Positions 1-10,552 are shown, numbered from the stretch's first letter. The stretch: DNA of 64,000 nt from Ryuthela nishihirai (GCA_038380435.1 JAWZYU010000025.1:25768707-25832706), one strand, 5' to 3'. Notes: generated from the sequence alone by a model not told the origin. Numbers and translations are program-made.

Positions 1-110
1 TTTGGAGGCAATGTGACAGTGTCAGTTTTCAACGATCTTCGATCAATATTTAAAGAGTCATTGAAGCGGGACCATTTAACAGCAGATAACACTCTCACAT
101 TGCCTCCAAA
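1..110. repeat. Short terminal-inverted-repeat element at window edge
   Basis: The first 22 bases and bases 89-110 are inverted copies of each other with one mismatch (TTTGGAGGCAATGTGA at the left). About 66 bp lie between. It could be a complete 110-bp MITE or part of a larger element cut by the window start. No family was recognised. Confidence 0.5.
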
Positions 111-312
111 TTGATGAAATCTTAAAAAAATCGTCAGGTAAACTTCAGATATTTTATTTATGTTAGTGAGCAAATTGTTACAAGAGTTGTGTTTTATCTA
201 TTGAAGTATTTTTTCACAAGTGTCAAAAGTTGAAGATAAATGGTTCAGCTTCCATTCATTCTTTAAATATTAAACGAATATTTCGGGAAATATATTTAGA
301 GAGATTTGAGTG

Positions 313-702
313 TTGGGTTGGGTTGTTTTACCTCTGAGCGGCACTTTTTTGCACACCATGGGCTAAATGGCCAGGTCACATGGGCTCCGAAGGCTCAGAG
401 AAGGTTGGGGGAGGGGACCCACTGGAACAGCTGTTGTGAGACAGATGGTAGCCTCCCGTCAAGGCCATCCAGCGTGTTCTTTAACGTGCACAGGGTATGG
501 CTCTCCCGCACACGGCGCTACGGCTTAACGTCCCATCCGACGGACGGCGGCCTTTCCAAGCCCATCGGTGTCCCCTACTGACCGTGGGCAGGGCGGGGAA
601 TTTTGCGGAGATAAATCTCAACGCTGACCCAGCTGGGACTCGAACCTGGGAAATACAGATTACGAGCCTGGCGCGCTCCGACTAAGCCACCCCCGCCCCT
701 CA
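313..702 (-). mobile_element. SINE-A, full length
   Basis: Complete copy of 390 bp with a 13-bp TSD, AGAGATTTGAGTG, at 300-312 and 703-715, which fixes both boundaries. On the minus strand it starts with a tRNA-like region (A box TGGCT..GTCGG, B box GGTTCGAGTCC), then a conserved central part, and ends in a CCCAA-type tail. The tRNA-like part most resembles an elongator-Met type tRNA, with loop CTCGTAA. The nearest base of the A box region is slightly damaged here (GTCGGAGCGCG). Confidence 0.93.
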
Positions 703-809
703 AGAGATTTGAGTGACATCTACAATTTATCGCCAATAACAGTTTTTGCGTAAAAGGATTATTTTCAATGTTAGGGAGCTTTGAACGTGGCTTTCCATTC
801 ACATAACAT

Positions 810-846
810 GGAAGTGTCCGGACACTTTTTTCAACGTAGTGTATGT
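810..846. repeat. Fragment of another DNA-transposon end
   Basis: A palindrome AGTGTCCGGACACTT (813-827) is followed by a T run and a TAGTGTA-like end. A similar fragment lies at 33648-33690, so these look like remnants of one Tc1/mariner-type terminus family different from PAL. The assignment is inference. Confidence 0.35.
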
Positions 847-940
847 AATATATAGTACCTTTTTCACTTCCTTTCTGGTCACTAAAATTGTCACCTCATC
901 CCCCAAACACAATCAGATGATCCCGCTCCTATCTGCACAG

Positions 941-1025
941 GACCGGGGTTATCTCTGTCGGTAGTCTCGTAATCTGTAGTTCCCAGGTTCGAGTCCCAGC
1001 TGAGCCAACGTTGAAATTTGTCTCC
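941..1025 (+). mobile_element. SINE-A 5' fragment
   Basis: Only the tRNA-like head is kept: the GTCGGTAG, CTCGTAATCTGTAGTTCCC and GGTTCGAGTCCCAGCTG blocks are readable; the copy fades out after the GTTGAAATTTGTCTCC block. Confidence 0.75.
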
Positions 1026-1345
1026 ACTCAATTAGAATCATGAGATGCTCGCCTAGGACCTCCATATTCGTGGGGGCCTCAAAACATCAAACTCGATTTA
1101 TTTTTCAACATTTTACGTATTAAAATATTTCGAATTTAATGTAATCTACTACTTAGGCACACATTTCTTATTTTTTTACTTAAGTTAGTACAGTCGCTCA
1201 AAAAAGTATCCGAACACTACGGTTGATTACAAAATTCAGAAAAAACATCTGGCAACGATTTTTTTAGAAATAAGTGATCTGGCAATCTTCGTGTCACGTG
1301 ACACGAAGGTGACACTCTGATCCTGACACGTGACACTCTGATCCT

Positions 1346-1623
1346 GACGCGTGGTTTAATGGTTAGAGCTATTTGGCATGTATCTAGATCAGTGGTTCTC
1401 AATCTATTTTGCTTCACATACCCCGTGGAAATGTTTATGTAACTGGCGTACTCCTTGTATAGATAGATAAATCTATAGTTATAGTAAACAATGGTTATGT
1501 TTACTTTGTTACTAGATCTAGCGACTTTTGAGCTCTCACGGCGTACTCAAAAGAATTTTACCGTGTACCCCTTGTTGAGAACCCTTGATCTAGAGAGTTG
1601 CGGGTTCGATTCCCCTGCATCAA
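1346..1623 (+). pseudogene. tRNA-like sequence split by a hAT MITE
   Basis: The left part (1346-1389) has a good A box, TGGTTTAATGG, and the right part (1588-1623) a perfect B box, GGTTCGATTCC. Joined across the insertion and counting one TSD, they give a tRNA-sized unit of about 70-75 nt. The insertion falls in the position of the anticodon arm. It may be a tRNA pseudogene or the head of another SINE; no functional tRNA is claimed. Confidence 0.55.
1390..1587. mobile_element. hAT-type MITE
   Basis: The left end CAGTGGTTCTCAA and right end TTGAGAACCCTTG are inverted repeats of the widespread hAT MITE type. The flanks ATCTAGAT (1382-1389) and ATCTAGAG (1588-1595) match at 7 of 8 positions, and 8-bp duplications are the hAT signature. 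Length 198 bp; no transposase. Confidence 0.8.
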
Positions 1624-1842
1624 CAATAATTTTTTTTTCAGATATTTTAACAATTGTCTGGCAACGTTTCTTTTTTAGAAATTAGTGATCTGGCAACCTT
1701 CGTGTCACGTGACACGAAGGTTGCCATATCACTAATTTCTAAAAAAAAGTCGTTGCCAGATATATTTTCTGAATTCTGTAATCAACCATAGTGTTCGGAT
1801 ACTTTTTTGAGCGACTGTAGGTGGTCATATTATTTTGATACT

Positions 1843-2042
1843 AGATCGTGTGGGCTCACTCACGGAAATATTGAGCGTGTGCAGTTACCGTTCACAGCAA
1901 ACTGGAGCGTGTGCAATTACTGCACACGCTCCAGTTTGCTGTGAACGGTAACTGGAGCGTGTACAGTTGCTGTACACGCTCCAGATATATTTTCCGAATT
2001 CTGTAATCAACCTTAGTGTTCGGATGCTTTTTTGAGCGACTG
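1843..2042 (-). mobile_element. PALSAT fragment
   Basis: One terminal arm only: about half a satellite unit (GTGGGCTCACTCACGG onward), the two end hairpins, and the terminal repeat ending at 2042 with TA after it. On its left, 1819-1842 is half of the small MITE found whole at 2347-2423, so the copy was truncated by rearrangement. Confidence 0.85.
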
Positions 2043-2044
2043 TA

Positions 2045-2120
2045 CCCTTTCCCAACCTTCTCAGAGCCCTCGAGGTTCATTTGTGTGCAAAGAAAGGGCT
2101 CCTCAGAAATAAAACAACCC
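2045..2120 (+). mobile_element. SINE-A 3' fragment
   Basis: Tail segment with the CCAACCTTCTCAGAGCC block and AAAACAACCCC end. It abuts the PALSAT fragment, which appears to have landed in or next to it. Confidence 0.65.
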
Positions 2121-2346
2121 CATCGAATCTCTACTACTGCGAACTATTATTACTAAGAAATTCTTTTATCTAATAAACCTGTTTCACAATAAGATCAGAA
2201 ATTTCAATAAAATTAATCACATTCTTTCTGAAAGTGACTTTTCATTAATCTCTTCCACCATGTTCGAGGAAACACATATTCGGGACTTTACCATATTAGA
2301 TTGTCTTGCTCAATTCTATTAGTCTCACTCGACCCTACTTTATACA

Positions 2347-2423
2347 CAGTCGTATCAGAATAATATGACCACTTACCATAGTGTATGTATGGTAGGTGGT
2401 CATATATTATTCTGATACGACTG
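2347..2423. mobile_element. 77-bp palindromic MITE
   Basis: The ends CAGTCGTATCAGAATAATAT and its inverse enclose a short centre, and the arms are inverted over nearly their full length. Only the right side has a clear TA. A half copy lies at 1819-1842. Tc1/mariner-type ends are inferred from the CAGT start. Confidence 0.6.
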
Positions 2424-2627
2424 TATTTCCTGTGCTGACTATGAACCCGGAAACTCTAGGGAATGACGTTTTTTTTTAAAAGTGAAATTCTCTAATTATA
2501 AATGTTTTGAAAGGATAAGAAACTTTAAACTTCTGAGTGCAGTTGAAGTATGGCCTATCATAATATAATTGAGAATGAGGTTGTTTCAACTCTGCTCTAT
2601 ACATTCATTCCATATCATGATTTTAAA

Positions 2628-3011
2628 GGGTCGGGGGTGGCTCAATCGGTAGCGCGCCAGGCTCGTAATCTGTAGTTCCCAGGTTCGAGTCCCACCTGGG
2701 TCAGCGTTGAGATTTATCTCCGCAAAATTCTCCGCCCTACCCACGGTCAGTAGGGGACACCGATGGGCTTGGAAAGGCCGCCGTCCGTCGGATGGGACGT
2801 TAAGCCGTGGCCCCGTGTGCGGTAGAGCCATACCCTGTGCACGTTAAAGACACGCTGGATGGCCTTGACGGGAGGCTACCATCTGTCTCCCAACAGCTGT
2901 TCCAGTGGGTTCCCTCCCCCAACCTTCTCTGAGCTTTCGGGGTGCATGTGACCTGGCCATTTAGCCCATGGTGTGCAAAAAAGTGCCGCTCAGAGGTAAA
3001 ACAACCCAACT
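2628..3011 (+). mobile_element. SINE-A, full length
   Basis: Flanked by a 10-bp TSD, TGATTTTAAA, at 2618-2627 and 3012-3021. All blocks from the tRNA-like head to the CAACCCAAC tail are present. Confidence 0.92.
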
Positions 3012-3312
3012 TGATTTTAAAAGATATTACATATAAAATTTCCTATCCAATTGACACTGTTCTAAACTGTTTACTCGTTAAGTAGTGTCCTTCTAGTCTT
3101 GTGAGTTTTCATCGACTAGATTCTGATTTCTCCTCTCCTACATAACAACTAAGAAGAAAATTACATACAACGTCTTGTTCCGTGCCATGGGCGTTTTAGG
3201 GGAAAGCGTTTGCCTTCTTATTTCCGCCTATGCCCATCCGCTGCCAGTTGAACTAGATGTCAATGGGCGGACCACTCTTTCAGCTGGTGGCACTATTCCT
3301 ACCAGTCGTACG

Positions 3313-3452
3313 AACTTACGGAGGCTACCGGGTGTCTCCAAACACCTATTCAGTGGATTCCCTTCCCTAACCTTCTCTTAGTGTTTGGAGTCCTCATGAC
3401 CTGGCCGGTTAGCCCATTGTGTGCAAAAAAGACCACAGCTCAGAGGTAAAAT
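3313..3452 (+). mobile_element. SINE-A 3' fragment, diverged
   Basis: The GGAGGCTACC, CCTAACCTTCTCTTAG, GACCTGGCC and TTAGCCCATTGTGTGC blocks of the SINE-A 3' half are recognisable. The 300 bp before it (3012-3312) hold no recognised feature. Confidence 0.65.
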
Positions 3453-3598
3453 GAATCTATATAAGGGTTAATGATGCAGAAATGTGCTTTAGACTACAAC
3501 TTGACCTATTCTATGCAGAAAGTTCCCATAAACGTCAAAAATTAAACATTACAAGACAGTTCTTAAATATTTGAAGTCCGAAAATTGTGTTTTGAGTA

Positions 3599-3818
3599 CA
3601 GTCGCTCAAAAAAAAAGTATCCGAACACTATGGTTGATTACAGAATTCAGAAAAAATATCTGGCAACTATTTTTTTTTTGGAATTAGCGATCTGGCAACC
3701 TTCATGTCACGTGACACGAAGTTTGCCAGATCACTAATTTATAAAAAAAATCGTTGCCACATATATTTTCTAAATTCTGCAATCAACCATAGTGTTGGGA
3801 TATTTTTTTGAGCAACTG
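3599..3818. mobile_element. PAL MITE, complete
   Basis: A 220-bp palindrome flanked by TA on both sides (3597-3598, 3819-3820). The two arms pair along their whole length around the centre GTCACGTGAC. No coding capacity. Confidence 0.92.
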
Positions 3819-3992
3819 TACAACTGAACAAAAACATCGAGAAATTTCTTCAATATCTTTAAATATGTACTCGAAAAATACTTGTAATCTAGCTTCTTGA
3901 TGGTGTTTGGGAGCCGCTGGGACAATGCCTTCATGAGACACAAAAAAAAATGTTTACTGCAGGTAGAAAGTTCATAACATCAGTTGATGAGG

Positions 3993-4565
3993 GTTGGGTT
4001 ATTTTACCTCTGAGCGGCACTTTTTTGCACACCATGGGCTAAATGGCCAGGTCACATGGAACCCCGAAGGCTCAGAGAAGGTTGGGGCAGGGGACCCACT
4101 GGACAGCTGAACAGCGGGGACCCACTGGAACAGATGGTAACCTCCCGTCAAGGCCATCCAGCGTGTTCTTTAACGTGCGCAGGGTATGGCTCTCCCGCAC
4201 ACGGAGGTCACATGGAACCCCGAAGGCTCAGAGAAGGTTGGGGCAGGGGACCCACTGGAACAGCTGTGGGACCCACTGGACAGCTGAACAGCGGGGACCC
4301 ACTGGAACAGATGGTAACCTCCCGTCAAGGCCATCCAGCGTGTTCTTTAACGTGCACAGGGTATGGCTCTCCCGCACACGGGGCCACGGCTTAACGTCCC
4401 ATACGACGGACGGCGGCCTTTCCAAGCCCATCGGTGTCCCCTACTGACCGTGGGCAGGGCGGGGAATTTTGCGGAGATAGATCTCAACGCTGACCCAGCT
4501 GGGACTCGAACCTGGGAACTACAGATTACGAGCCTGGCGCGCTACCGACTGAGCCACCCCCGCCC
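3993..4565 (-). mobile_element. SINE-A with internal tandem duplication
   Basis: TSD CAGTTGATGAGG (12 bp) at 3981-3992 and 4566-4577. The element is 573 bp because its 3' half, from the GGTCACATGGAACCC block through the GTATGGCTCTCCCGC block, occurs twice in tandem, and part of the second repeat is itself duplicated. The single TSD shows it is one insertion, so the duplication happened in the source or after insertion. Confidence 0.9.
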
Positions 4566-4884
4566 CAGTTGATGAGGATATTGATCGCTGGCCGGTAACT
4601 GAGAGGTCAGAACATCGGATGTGTTAGGAGATCGTGTGTATGTACGACGATTTTCCCTCTAAAATTGATATCGATGTTAAACTAAGAATGATACCTCCTT
4701 TGACAGGTGAAAAAAACGTCGAAAACATTCTTCAATTTACATAAAATAATTTATTCATTACGAATAAAATATTTTAAAATTGGTTACCAGTTTTTAAAAA
4801 TAAATAGCTACGAGGTGAAGTTTTTAAAAAATTTAATTTAAAATATTACTTCAAAATTAATTCTTCTGTTACTGCACTATCCAG

Positions 4885-6170
4885 GCACGGTAAAATACAT
4901 GGATTATGGATATGGACTGTTACCAGACGGATGCGCAAATTCAGAGAAAGGCAACAGATCTTCGAAGACCTCCCTCGTGCAAGAAGACCGAAGGCGGCCG
5001 CGAACGAGGGAAGCATTGCCTCTCTCTGTTCCTGAACTCATTAAGGAAAACCCACACATCAACGTTCGGGTAATAAGTTTAGATGTCAGTTTCCCGATTG
5101 GCAGTGTGGAAACAATTATTCATCAACATTTAAAGTTCTGAAAGACTGTGCCAAAGGGGTACAGTCGCTCAAAAAAAAGTATCCGAACGCTATGGTTGAT
5201 TACAGAATTCAGAAAAAATATCTGGAGCGTGTACAGCAACTGTACACGCTCCAGTTACCGTTCACAGCAAACTGGAGCGTGTGCAGTTACTGCACACGCT
5301 CCAGTTTGCTGTGAACGGTAACTGCACACGCGATCCAGGTTTTTGTGAGCTCACACGATTCAATGTGTTGTGAACATTACCCGCAACCGCTCCAGTTTGC
5401 TGTGAACGGTAACTGCACACGCTCAATATTTCTGTGAGTGAGCCCATACGATCCAGGTTTTTGTGAGCTCACACGATTCAATGTGCTGTGAACATTAACC
5501 GCAATCGCTCCAGTTTGCTGTGAACGGTAACTGCACACGCTCAATATATCTGTGAGTGGGCCCACACGATCCAGGTTTTGTGAGCTCACACGATTTAATG
5601 TGCTGTGAACATTAACCGCAACCTCTCCATTTTGCTGTGAACGGTAACTGCACACGCTCAATATTTCTGTGAGTGGGCCCACACGATCCAGGTTTTTGTG
5701 AGCTCACACGATACAATGTGCTGTGAACTTTAACCGCAACCGCTCCAGTTTGCTGTGAAAGGTAACTGCACACGCTCAATATTTCTGTGAGTGGGCCCAC
5801 ACGATCCAGGTTTTGTGAGCTCACACGATTTAATGTGCTGTGAACATTAACCGCAACCTCTCCAGTTTGCTGTGAACGGTAACTGCACACGCTCCATATC
5901 CATTGCATTATATATATTAAAAAAGTATCCGAACACTATGGTTGATTACAGAGTGAAAATATCTGGCAACGATTTTTTTTTTTTTATAGAAATTAGGGAT
6001 CTGGTAAACCTTCGTGTCACGTGACACGAAGGTTTACTAGATCACTAATTTTTTAAAAAATCGTTCGTTTTTTTGAGCGACTGTACCTAACTACAAAGGC
6101 GGGCGAGGCATGTGATTGTGTAAGTGTTTGTATGTTGTATGAGAATCCAAGACAGTCCTAAAAAAGCCTC
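4885..6170 (+). pseudogene. mariner transposase remnant, split by a PALSAT
   Basis: The first part (to 5160) encodes the N-terminal helix-turn-helix region of a mariner transposase; key stretches are IKENPHINVRVISLDVS and IGSVETIIHQHLKF, which match the paralogue at 52536-52630. It is followed by a short stop-containing stretch, then a PALSAT at TA. After that insertion, 6084-6150 reads LTTKAGEACDCV in one frame, a plausible continuation. The catalytic domain is absent. Non-functional. Confidence 0.65.
5162..6083 (+). mobile_element. PALSAT 1, about 5 satellite units
   Basis: A 922-bp composite flanked by TA. Order: terminal repeat, hairpin arm (CTGGAGCGTGTACAG and inverse), longer hairpin arm, about 4-5 units of the 118-bp satellite (5336-5900), AT-rich linker, then a PAL copy lacking its outer end on the array side. 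The PAL portion is shortened near its right end. Confidence 0.9.
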
Positions 6171-6404
6171 TAGGTTATCTCGGTCTTTTGTGTAAAGAAG
6201 TACCTTATTCCTTTTTTTTTTCGTATTAAATAGAGATTCTTCGGAAGATGTTCGTCAACTATTGTTTTTATTCATAAAAATTATTTAAAAAATGACTAAA
6301 AACTTCTCTCTTAGTAGGGCCTGTAAACTGCTTCTACGACTACATCGAAGCAATGCACGAATTACCTACGTAATATTGATTATGCCTTTCTATTGCAGTA
6401 AGGG

Positions 6405-6590
6405 TCCTTAATGAGGGACCTGGGTTCGAGCCTCGGGTAAGGATGTGGGTGCTGTTTTTCTGCTGAGGTCCTGCTATCCTCTCAGACCTTCTACTATGGC
6501 ATATAAACTGACAGCCTCCTGTCAGACCTCTGTGGCAAGCAGCTGCTTGAGGAGGTATTTATTTTATTATTTTATTATATTCATATTTCA
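6405..6590 (+). mobile_element. SINE-B, 5' damaged
   Basis: The B box GGGTTCGAGCCTCGGG, the TTCTGCTGAGGTCCTG block, CAGACCTCTGTGGCAAGCAG and the TATTTATTTTATT tail are present. The A box region is lost or diverged. The preceding 6084-6404 is AT-rich apart from the mariner remnant, with no other feature seen. Confidence 0.8.
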
Positions 6591-6611
6591 AACAATGTAT
6601 TCTCGACGAGG

Positions 6612-6964
6612 TTCGGATGTTTTACCTCTGAGTCGCAATTTTTTTCACACAATGGGCTAAATGGCCAGGTCATAAGGTCCCCGAAGGCTCAGAGAATGTT
6701 GACGGAAGGGGACCCATTGGACAGCTTTTAGGAGACAACTCATAGCCTGCCGTCATGGCTATCCAGTGTACTTTTTAACGTGCACATGGTATGTCTTTCC
6801 CCTCAAACGGGGTCACGGCTTAACGGCCCATCCGACGGACAGCGGCCTTTCCATTGACCGAGTGGAAGTTAGCAAAAATAAATTTGAATACTGACCTAGA
6901 TGGGACTCGAATCTGGGAATTGCAGTTTGCGAGCATGGCGCGCTACCTACTGAGCCACCCCGTC
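6612..6964 (-). mobile_element. SINE-A, old diverged copy
   Basis: All parts from the tail (TTTTACCTCTGAG) to the tRNA-like head (GAGCCACCCC) are recognisable, but with many substitutions and small deletions. No TSD was found. Confidence 0.85.
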
Positions 6965-7216
6965 CTTTCTCGACGAAGTCAGAGTGCTTCCATCTTGGAG
7001 ACTAAATGCTGAATGTGAAAGATATGGAACACGCATTCCACGAAAGTCCGTTACACGTGCTAAAAATAGGTGTGTGAAATGCAAGCTCACATCACAGAAT
7101 TGTTCATCCAAAAATTTTTTATTTCCTATCTCCCTATTGCTTTTCATTCGTAATTTGTTTATCTGTCAAAACGGTTTTCCCTCATATCATGCGAACCCGT
7201 TGTCCGATATGAATTG

Positions 7217-7522
7217 GGGCGGGGGGCGGCTCAGTCGGTAGCGCGCCAGGTTCGAGTCCCAGCTGGGTCAGCGTTGAGATTTATGTCCGCAAAATTCCCC
7301 GCCCTGCAGTAGGAGGTCAGTAGGAGACACCGATGGGTTTGGAAAGGCCGCCGTCCATCGGATGGGACGTTAAACCGTGGCCCCGTGTACGGGAGAGCCA
7401 TACCCTGTGCACGTTAAAGAACACGCTGGATGGCCTTGACGGGAGGCTACCACCTGTCTCCCAACAGCTGTTCCAGTGGGTCCCCTCCCCCAACCTTCTC
7501 TGAGCCTTCGGGTCCTTGTGAC
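7217..7522 (+). mobile_element. SINE-A, 3' truncated
   Basis: The head is intact except that the anticodon-arm block is deleted (GCGCGCCAGG joins directly to TTCGAGTCCC). It ends at the CCTTGTGACC block without the final 60 bases and tail. Confidence 0.88.
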
Positions 7523-7970
7523 CAGAATTTTTGTTGAATAAATAAATCGGCGCCCAGTCATTAGAGCCCTGCGTGGACAGTAAAAGTCATCATCCGCATC
7601 CTCATCCCCAACTGCATCCGCTACACTTTTTCAGCTACCTATTCATTGGCTATTTAATACGGTAGAGGTTTTTGCAAATGCTTGCGGTCTGATCTATTCC
7701 TGCGAGTGAAATAAATAAATCTTAATAGTTTATTAATGACTAAAAATTAAATAAAAATATATAATAATGCAAAGTTGCATTTTTCCCCCTGACATTTCGA
7801 GTGCATTTTTGGGAATTCTTGGTGCTTTCATGTTAAACCTGAGTATTCTGGTTTACAATTATATTTCCTGAGATTTGCCTTCAGATTATTATAAGCATTC
7901 TTATTTAGCATACCTTTGATATTTTAACTCTCTTTTCATGAAATACATATCAAGTGCATTTCAAAAAATT
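7523..7970. other. AT-rich spacer, nothing recognised
   Basis: The sequence is AT-rich with no open frame of note, no inverted repeat and no match to the local repeat families. Confidence 0.6.
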
Positions 7971-7972
7971 CT

Positions 7973-8358
7973 AGGGGCGGGGGTGGCTATGTCGGTAGCG
8001 CGCCAGCCTCGTAATCTGTAATTCCCAGATTCGAGTACCAGCTGGGTCAGCATTGAGATTTATCTCCGCAAAACTCCCCGCCCTGCCCACGGTCAGTAGG
8101 GGACACCGATGGGCTTGGATAGGACGCCATTCGTCGGATGGGACGTTAAGCCGTGTCCCCGTGTGCAGGAGAGCAACACATACACTGTGCACGTTAAAGA
8201 ACACGCTGGATGGCCTTGACGGGAGACTACCATCAGTCTCCTAACAGCTGTTCCAGTGGGTTCCCAACCTTCTCTGAGCCTCTGGAGTCCATTTGACCTG
8301 GCCATTTAGCCCATTATGTGCAAAAAAAGTTCCGCTCAGAGGTAAAACAATCCAAAAC
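7973..8358 (+). mobile_element. SINE-A, near full length
   Basis: CAAAAAATT occurs at 7962-7970 and 8359-8367 and is taken as the TSD. It has a damaged A box (GTGGCTATGTCGG) and a small deletion near GTGGGTTCCC. Confidence 0.87.
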
Positions 8359-8685
8359 CAAAAAATTATCAGTGCTTTCATATTAAGTTTAAGTATTCTG
8401 CTGAATAATTATTTTTCCTTGAGGTCCTGAGCAGTCTTCTTTAGTAATACTTTGATATTTTGCTTGGATATTTTTCCATGATAGGCTTTTCAAGAAAATT
8501 ATTATTATAATTTCTGTAAAATCTTATGTTGTATAGTTATACACTGAGTATAGTTTTTGGACATAAGTGTTTAGAGTTCTGACTTAAAAAATAAAATATT
8601 TTTCCTCAGATACTCTCTTAGTACTGTAATCTTGTTTTGACTTTGATGTTATGTTTGGATTTTTTGGTGCTAGATATCTGAAGTA
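8359..8685. other. AT-rich spacer, nothing recognised
   Basis: Loosely similar phrases recur (TTTGATATTTT, TTTTTCC..GA) with the stretch at 7780-7960, suggesting an old duplication of spacer DNA around the SINE-A. No gene or known element was seen. Confidence 0.4.
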
Positions 8686-10552
8686 CAGTCGCTCAAAAAA
8701 ATATCCGAACACTATGGTTGATTACAGAATTCAGAAAAAATATCTGGAGCGTGTACAGCAACTGTACACGCTCCAGTTAACGTTCACAGCAAACTGGAGC
8801 GAGTGCAGTTACTGCACACGCTCCAGTTTGCTGTGAACGGTTTTGCTGTGAACGTCCAGTTTGCTGTGAACGGTAACTGCACACGCTCAATATTTCTGTG
8901 AGTGGGCCCACACGATCCAGGTTTTTGTGAGCTCACACGATTCAATGTGCTGTGAACATTAACCGCAACCGCTCCAGTTTGCTGTGAACGGTAACTGCAC
9001 ACGCTCAATATTTCTGTGAGTGGGCCCACACGATCCAGGTTTTTCTGAGTTCACACGATTCAATGTGCTGTGAACATATACCGCAACCGCTCCAGTTTGC
9101 TGTGAACGGTAACTGCACACGCTCAATATTTCTGTGAGTGGGCCCACACGATCCAGGTTTTTGTGAGCTCACACGATTCAATGTGCTGTGTACATTAATC
9201 GCAACCGCTCCAGTTTGCTGTGAACGGTAACTGCACACGCTCAATATTTCTGTGAGTGGGCCCACACGATCCAGGTTTTTGTGAGCTCACACGATTCAAT
9301 GTGCTGTGAACATTAACCGCAAACGCTCCAGTTTGCTGTGAACGGTAACTGCACACGCTCAATATTTCTGTGAGTGGGCCCACACGATCCAGGTTTTTCT
9401 GAGCTCACACGATTCAATGTGCTGTGAACATTAACCGCAACCGCTCCAGTTTGCTGTGAACGGTAACTGCACACGCTCAATATTTCTGTGAGTGGGCCTA
9501 CACGATCCAGATTTTTGTGAGCTCACACGGTTCAATGTGCTGTGAACATTAACCGCAACCGTTCCAGTTTGCTGTGAACGGTAACTGCACACGCTCAATA
9601 TTTCTGTGAGTGGGCCCACACGATCCAGGTTTTTGGGAGCTCACACGATTCAAAGTGCTGTGAACATTAACCGCAACCGCTCCAGTTTGCTGTGAACGGT
9701 AACTGCACACGCTCAATATTTCTGTGAGTGGGCCCACACGATCCAAGTTTTTGTGAGCTCACACGATTCAATGTGCTGTGAACATTAACCGCAACCGCTC
9801 CAATTTGCTGTGAACGGTAACTGCACACGCTCAATATTTCTGTGAGTGGGCCCACACGATCCAGGTTTTTGTGAGCTCACACGATTCAATGTGCTGTGAA
9901 CGTTAACCGCAACCGCTGCAGTTTGCTGTGAACGGTAACTGCACACGCTCAATATTTCTGTCAGTGGGCCCACACGATCCAGGTTTTTGTGAGCTCACAC
10001 GATTCAATATGCTGTGAACATTAACCGCAACCGCTCCAGTTTGCTGTGAACGGTAACTGCACACGCTCAATATTTCTGTGAGTGGGCCCACACGATCCAA
10101 GTTTTTGCGAGCTCACACGATTCAATGTGCTGTGAACATTAACCGCAACCGCTCCAATTTGCTGTGAACGGTAACTGCACACGCTCAATATTTCTGTGAG
10201 TGGGCCCACACGATCCAGGTTTTTGTGAGCTCACACGATTCAATGTGCTGTGTACATTAATCGCAACCGCTGCAGTTTGCTGTGAACGGTAACTGCACAC
10301 GCTCCATATTCATTACATTATATATTCATATGCATTATATATATTAAAAAAGTATCCGAACACTAGGTTGATTACAGAATTCAGAAAAAATATGTGGCAA
10401 CGATTTTTTTTTTAGAAATTAGTGATCTGGCAACCTTCGTGTCACGTGACACGAAGGTTGCCAGATCACTAATTTCTAAAAAAATCGCTGCCAGATATTT
10501 TTCGTAAATTCTGTAATCAACCATATTGTTCGGATATTTATTTGAGCGACTG
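8686..10552 (+). mobile_element. PALSAT 2, about 12 satellite units
   Basis: The largest copy (1867 bp), flanked by TA. The satellite array covers about 8871-10300 and counts 12 repeats of the GTGGGCCCAC landmark at 118-bp spacing, with a few percent differences between units. The right part is a full PAL palindrome after the linker with TATATATTAAAAAAG. An extra partial duplication, TTTGCTGTGAACG, sits at the array start. Confidence 0.93.

Larger units (their letters stand above)
1191..1817. mobile_element. PAL MITE carrying nested insertions
   Basis: Both ends are intact (CAGTCGCTCAAAAAAGTATC at the left and its inverse at the right), with TA on each side (1189-1190 and 1818-1819). The element is 627 bp instead of about 215 because its left arm is interrupted after about 1310 by a 21-bp tandem duplication, a tRNA-like sequence and a hAT MITE. 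The right arm from about 1660 again carries the palindrome centre around CACGTG. Confidence 0.9.

Noticed and set aside
313..702. Recurrent 60-147 codon frames in SINE-A copies (for example reading GCFTSERHFFAHHGLNGQ)
   Set aside because: They recur because the SINE recurs; they run antisense to the tRNA-like head, vary by frameshift from copy to copy and have no gene context.
2640..2720. tRNA gene candidates from A/B boxes in SINE-A and SINE-B
   Set aside because: They do not give a proper acceptor stem and are followed by the SINE body with TSDs, so they are SINE heads and not tRNA genes.
8784..10209. Series of about 62-codon frames at 118-bp spacing (GPLTEILSVCSYRSQQ...)
   Set aside because: This is satellite periodicity. 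118 is not a multiple of 3, so the frames cycle and stop each time; no protein is implied.
8871..10300. Array resembling a CRISPR by regular spacing
   Set aside because: The whole 118-bp unit is repeated, without unique spacers, and the context is a eukaryotic transposon.
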